A stretch of 64,000 bases of DNA, taken from Tridacna crocea (lineage: Eukaryota > Mollusca > Bivalvia > Cardiida > Cardiidae). Positions 60,341 through 64,000 of this stretch are shown one piece after another (the stretch's first letter is position 1; each line of letters begins with the position of its first letter). The stretch spans positions 39,421,361-39,485,360 of the forward strand of contig OX031064.1 of assembly GCA_943736015.1 (NCBI GenBank). The letters are read 5' to 3'. Both the position numbers and the translations under genes were made by a program. Under the pieces are notes generated by a model. It did not search any database and had not been told where the DNA came from. It saw nothing but the letters and a program-made list of their open reading frames with translations.

Positions 60341-60693
60341 TAACTTCCACTTTTCGACTTTGACTTTTCAACTTTTAAACTTTTCGACTTTTCTACTTTT
60401 CGACTTCGTCTTTTCTAGGTCGAAAAGTGGAAGTTTTATTGACAATTGTCATGTGAAAAACTTCCACTTTTCTACTTTTCGACCTAGCATTTTAAGGCGA
60501 AAAGTGGAAGTTAGTGCTTCCTAATTTCTACTTTTCTAGACAAACGTGAGGTCAAAAAGTGGAAAGTTTTATGGCAATTGTCAGGTCAAAAACTTCAACT
60601 TTTCGACTTTTCGAGGTAACTTTTTTGCTAGAAAAGTGGAAGTTAGTGAGCCTAATTTCTACTTTTCCAGTTCCTCGTACGTCGAAAAGTGGA
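60341..60693. mobile_element. Foldback element built of CTTCCACTTTTCGAC words
   Basis: AACTTCCACTTTTCGACTTT and mirror GTCGAAAAGTGGAAGTT recur at least eight times in both orientations. A sub-palindrome around GACAATTGTCATG occurs at 60,440 and, diverged, at 60,575. No ORF and no clear flanking duplication. Confidence 0.8.
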
Positions 60694-61305
60694 TGGCGGA
60701 AACAGGATTCCGTAGTTTGTTGATAATTATTGGACGATGTTATGATTTCTATACAGGTTGCAGACGCTTAGTTCACTCTTAGTCTCTACGTACATGTACT
60801 CTTTGTTTAAATACGATCTCATAAAATGCATTTTTGCCTGACCATGGTTTATTGTTTCAAAAGCAGTATTATGAAATATGTTGAAATTATTTTAGAATTA
60901 ATTTCCTCGAGATTTTTTGCTATGTCATTCACTTTTCAGTTGTGATTTTTCCAAATCTAAAGGATTTGCAAACGGGACAAGCGACATTTCTCTTTGGAAT
61001 AGAGCTTTGTTTGTCCGGTGTCACGTGATACTTCCGAATGTGCCGCTTTCGAAAACAAGGAAATATCGCTATATCAAATGTAATTGGCAAATCGTCTATT
61101 GGAGCGTCCTATTGTACACGAAATGGACAGACGCATACAGTAAACAGTGAACGTTACCTGACAATGCTGAAAAGAAATACTTTGCAAGCTTTACAGAGAA
61201 AAAAGACGTAAGAGACCCTTGGCCCCAACAGGATGGAGAAGCACCCAATACAACACATTCAGTATTGTCGTACTTCGTGAAACATTCGGAAAATATTCAT
61301 GGTCT
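60694..61305. other. No gene seen
   Basis: AT-rich sequence up to the second THAP element. Confidence 0.45.
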
Positions 61306-61608
61306 TTAAAGGGCAAATCCTAAAATATTTTGACCAGACTGTTGTTTTTTTTTTAATCAGCTGCAAATGATTTCAGTTAAATATGTATAAGAAATTTTTC
61401 ATAAATACCACCCTGTAACATGCCATAAACCATTGTCAAAAATGGTACATGGCTTATTTCCCATGATTCGCTTATCTTCCGTGCATGTGTGACGTCATTG
61501 TCGAGTCAGTCTCTGCATACACACAGTCAGTATATAAAGTAGGAACGCTGATGATTTTACGCAGATATCTGAGTATCATCAGAGAATTGTGCCGAAAAAT
61601 GGAAAATT

Positions 61609-62112
61609 TGTGCAGGCTATGCCTGCAAGGTCGATTCGGGAACTCATAGAAGTAATATGATCAAATTTCCGAAGGAATTAACAAGGAGAAAACTATGGAT
61701 TTTGAAACATTTAAACTGGGGCCGGACAGCAGTAATGGATTTAGTGCCATCGGTTCCTTCAAAATTGTGTCTGAAAAACTACGATGACAGTCGGTTTTTA
61801 ATAAGTCCAAAACTAGCAAAAGAAGCATGTTATAGGAATTTTCGGCTTCGGTTCAAGCATGACGCTGTTCCGACATTATTTGAAACGCCGAGTAGAAAGG
61901 AAAAAGGCCTTAAACCGAAACTCCGAAAGACAGACATTCAGCAACGGCAATTTCCAAAGAGAAAATCCAACATGAAGTATATATATATATATTTTTTTTT
62001 TTTGAAATTGGAATACATAAATTGTTGTTCGTTCAATTCTACCCTTTTCTACATTATCGTTTCGCTCTTGGTAAAGGAGAAATTGCTACCGTTTTCTCCC
62101 TTTTCAAAATGA
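61609..62112 (+). pseudogene. THAP-domain protein of the TTAA element, copy 2
   Basis: Both N-terminal zinc cysteines are present (CAGYAC, 61,609 and 61,624), then FPKELTRRKLWILK, FVPS-like LVPSVPSKLCLKNY, and VPTLFETPSRK. The zinc His of the C-x2-H pair is Asn (LCLKN), so this finger is also defective, but at a different ligand from copy 1. In frame, no Met lies before the first Cys close by; the first is at 61,657, inside the domain. After about 61,975 the frame enters a TA repeat and low-complexity DNA. A donor-like GAAGTATAT at 61,975 may mark the exon end. Confidence 0.7.
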
Positions 62113-62793
62113 TTTCAACATTTTGCAAAATTATAGGTTCATTCAATTTCATAACATAAATTTTGAAAATAACAAAGTCGACATTTCAAGTTCATAACAA
62201 AGTCGATATTTTCAAACGTTCAAGGGATAATATCATTCATTGAAGTGCAAATGTCATTTTCCTCCCACACTCTTTTTCAAACTGTTTATTTCAGTATTGG
62301 AAACTAGATCAAGGGTTTTATGGAAAAGGATGAAGTCAGTATCTGGCTACCCCTAGTCATGGTCATACATGTTAATCCATCACCGACCTGTTGAAACAAT
62401 ACAGGAAACTGTTACATAACATTTGCATATAACAGCCCTTTACACTGTAATGTTTGTTTGTGACAGTAAACCCATGATAGAACTTTAATCACATACACTT
62501 CTTCTCTTCGACATTTTACTCTGAAAAATGATTTGACAACTTACATGCATTTTGAACAAATTTTGAATTGTATCCTTAAAATTTCGATTTGTGAATATTT
62601 CCTTCTTCCTATCAATATTATGTCTTCTAGACAGGCTACTGAGAGAAATCATTTGTTTTAACGACCCTGGTGAAGAAAGAAAAAAAAACTTTGGAAAACC
62701 AATATTTTCTCCTTTTTCTACATTTTTTAACCCCATCAAAGACAAGTCAAAACATGTGAGTAAAATTTAATTTATTGACTCTAATTGCTTTAA

Positions 62794-63011
62794 CCCATTA
62801 CCACACAATCCCTACTTTTGACTCCCCTGAGAAAGAAGCCTTTTGAAAACACTGCAGGCAAAGGAGAAAATGCTGGTAACCATTATTTTCTTCTTTTCCC
62901 ACAGTGTTTTCTACCCTTCCCAGAGCAAATTTAAATTTTTCAGTCACTTTTATTTTGTCTGCAAATCCTTTCAATTTGGACCAGCCTAAAATGTTCTCGT
63001 GTGGTAAAGAG
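62794..63011. mobile_element. TTAA hairpin MITE inside THAP element copy 2
   Basis: TTAA at 62,790 and 63,012; ends CCCATTACCACACAATCCC and GTGTGGTAAAGAG. Absent from THAP element copy 1, so it inserted later. Confidence 0.8.
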
Positions 63012-63139
63012 TTAACTTCGATTTAGTCAATAAATTTGACGTTTAGTAACAATCTAAATATGTATTTACCATCTCTTCGGATATTGCTTCCTGGGAACTA
63101 AAGCAGAGCTCGTGCCCGATGTGTGGAATCTATTTTATT

Positions 63140-63352
63140 CCTTTACCAGTCAATCCCTAATTTTTACGACCCTGAAGACAGAAGACTTTTAAAAACGGTG
63201 TAAGAAAAGAACATAATGTTGGCAACCAGCATATTCTCCTTTTACCACTAAGGTTTTTGGAAACAAATTTCAGTTTTTGAAATATTTAACTTTATCTTTT
63301 CATCTTGGACCTGTTTAATGTTTTGTCTTATGGTAAAGAGTTGAAAATAGAA
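63140..63352. mobile_element. TTAA-MITE, counterpart of 16,773-17,010
   Basis: CCTTTACCAGTCAATCCC to TATGGTAAAGAG. The flanking TTAA has mutated (ATTC, TTGA). Confidence 0.7.
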
Positions 63353-63971
63353 AATATTGTGGATAAAGGATCAATTGATATAGTGACCAGCTCTCTCTAT
63401 ATTTTTTACAACGAATCAGAAATCTTCTATACTGCAATTTGACCAGAATGTCAGTATTAACTGCTTAGGCCCTAGTAGACCAATTTGAGACTTACTCAAA
63501 TTGAAACAATTTGCATAAGACAAATAAAAACTGAACAAATTCATACTATGAATTTTCAGTTGCCTAGGTACCCACATCATGCAAATACGCGACATTCCAA
63601 GATTCTCTGTCAAAATCTCCTGAGCACTTCTATAATTATGAAAGGTCAAATGTATAAGCTATTTTCCTGACAGTATCTCGGCGATCTTGTTTTACATGCT
63701 GCTCTACGGCCATTATGATTTTGTCTGGGACTGATGTTGATGGACGGCCAGATTTAGGGTCATCTTTAACACTACCGCACGGTTGTCTAAACCAGTCCGA
63801 TCTATGCACAAATATCAGATTTCTTGAGTGCAGAGTCCCCTTTAACTGGTTCTAAATCGCTTTTGATTTCCGATGAATACTTTTCGAGTTCAAATGACAT
63901 AAAACTTTATGATTACTCTCGGCGAAAATAAAACTTCGTCCGATATTTTATACCTCTAATATAGGGTTATA

Positions 63972-64000
63972 TCACGTTTTTGAGGTCGTTAATATTCGCA
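63972..64000. mobile_element. Start of a palindromic element cut by the window edge
   Basis: ATCACGTTTTTGAGGTCGTTAATATTCG matches (in its core GAGGTCGTTAA) the arm of the element at 36,433-36,548. Confidence 0.5.

Larger units (their letters stand above)
61310..64000. mobile_element. TTAA-flanked THAP element, copy 2 (runs off the window)
   Basis: TTAA at 61,306-61,309 and the end AGGGCAAATCC. It is collinear with 13,426-17,060: THAP frame, then CAGTATCTGGCTACCCCTAG (62,337 vs 14,888), GACAGGCTACTGAGAG (62,630 vs 15,180) and the CTCGTGCCC segment (63,108 vs 16,742). It lacks the 15,214-16,431 insertion and has an extra TTAA-MITE at 62,794-63,011. The collinearity ends by about 63,370. The right end is not visible. 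Confidence 0.65.

Overview
The window looks like AT-rich, repeat-dense nuclear DNA of a bivalve mollusc. The reasons are pearl/HINE-like repeats with ~165-bp core monomers, a CR1/L2-style non-LTR retrotransposon fragment, tRNA-derived SINEs, many short inverted-repeat elements, and a secreted Gly/Tyr-rich repeat protein of shell-matrix (shematrin-like) type. There are no bacterial-style operons. Most open frames in the window are chance readings of repeats.

The main host content is a tandem duplication on the minus strand. Duplicon B (about 36,640-41,790) and duplicon A (about 1-5,525) each carry a TATA box, a short non-coding exon 1 with a consensus donor, an intron of over 4 kb, and a 61-base coding exon 2 for a near-identical signal peptide. 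Each exon 2 ends in a phase-1 donor. In copy B this exon fits, in phase, a 540-bp exon 3 at 34,150-34,689 that encodes fourteen IYGGYG-type units. A proposed exon 4 with stop codon and AATAAA lies at about 33,680-33,792. In copy A everything after exon 2 lies beyond the left edge. A small broken piece of the same Gly-rich coding sequence sits between the two at 7,656-7,712.

Layout: 1-5.5 kb duplicon A; 5.5-7.6 kb sparse; 8-9.1 kb LINE fragment; 9.6-10.7 kb HINE-like element; 11.6-18.1 kb a second HINE-like element (minus) split by a 4.5-kb TTAA-flanked THAP element, which is itself split by a TIR element with 9-bp target duplications that carries a SINE; 19-25 kb small repeats; 25.4-28.5 kb MITE plus a third HINE-like element; 29.6-32.0 kb a large inverted repeat built from a 22-bp word; 33.7-41.8 kb gene copy B; 42-47 kb mostly unique sequence with foldback elements; 47.8-49.4 kb a TTAA-flanked inverted repeat with ~450-bp near-identical arms; 50.6-52.7 kb a decayed transposase-like gene; 53-60 kb MITEs and SINEs; 60.3-60.7 kb another word-iterated element; 61.3 kb to the end, a second THAP element.

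Two themes stand out. First, elements flanked by TTAA are very common: a ~225-bp hairpin MITE with about 20 copies, the THAP element, and the 1.6-kb inverted repeat. Second, at least five unrelated elements are made almost entirely of one short word repeated in both orientations.
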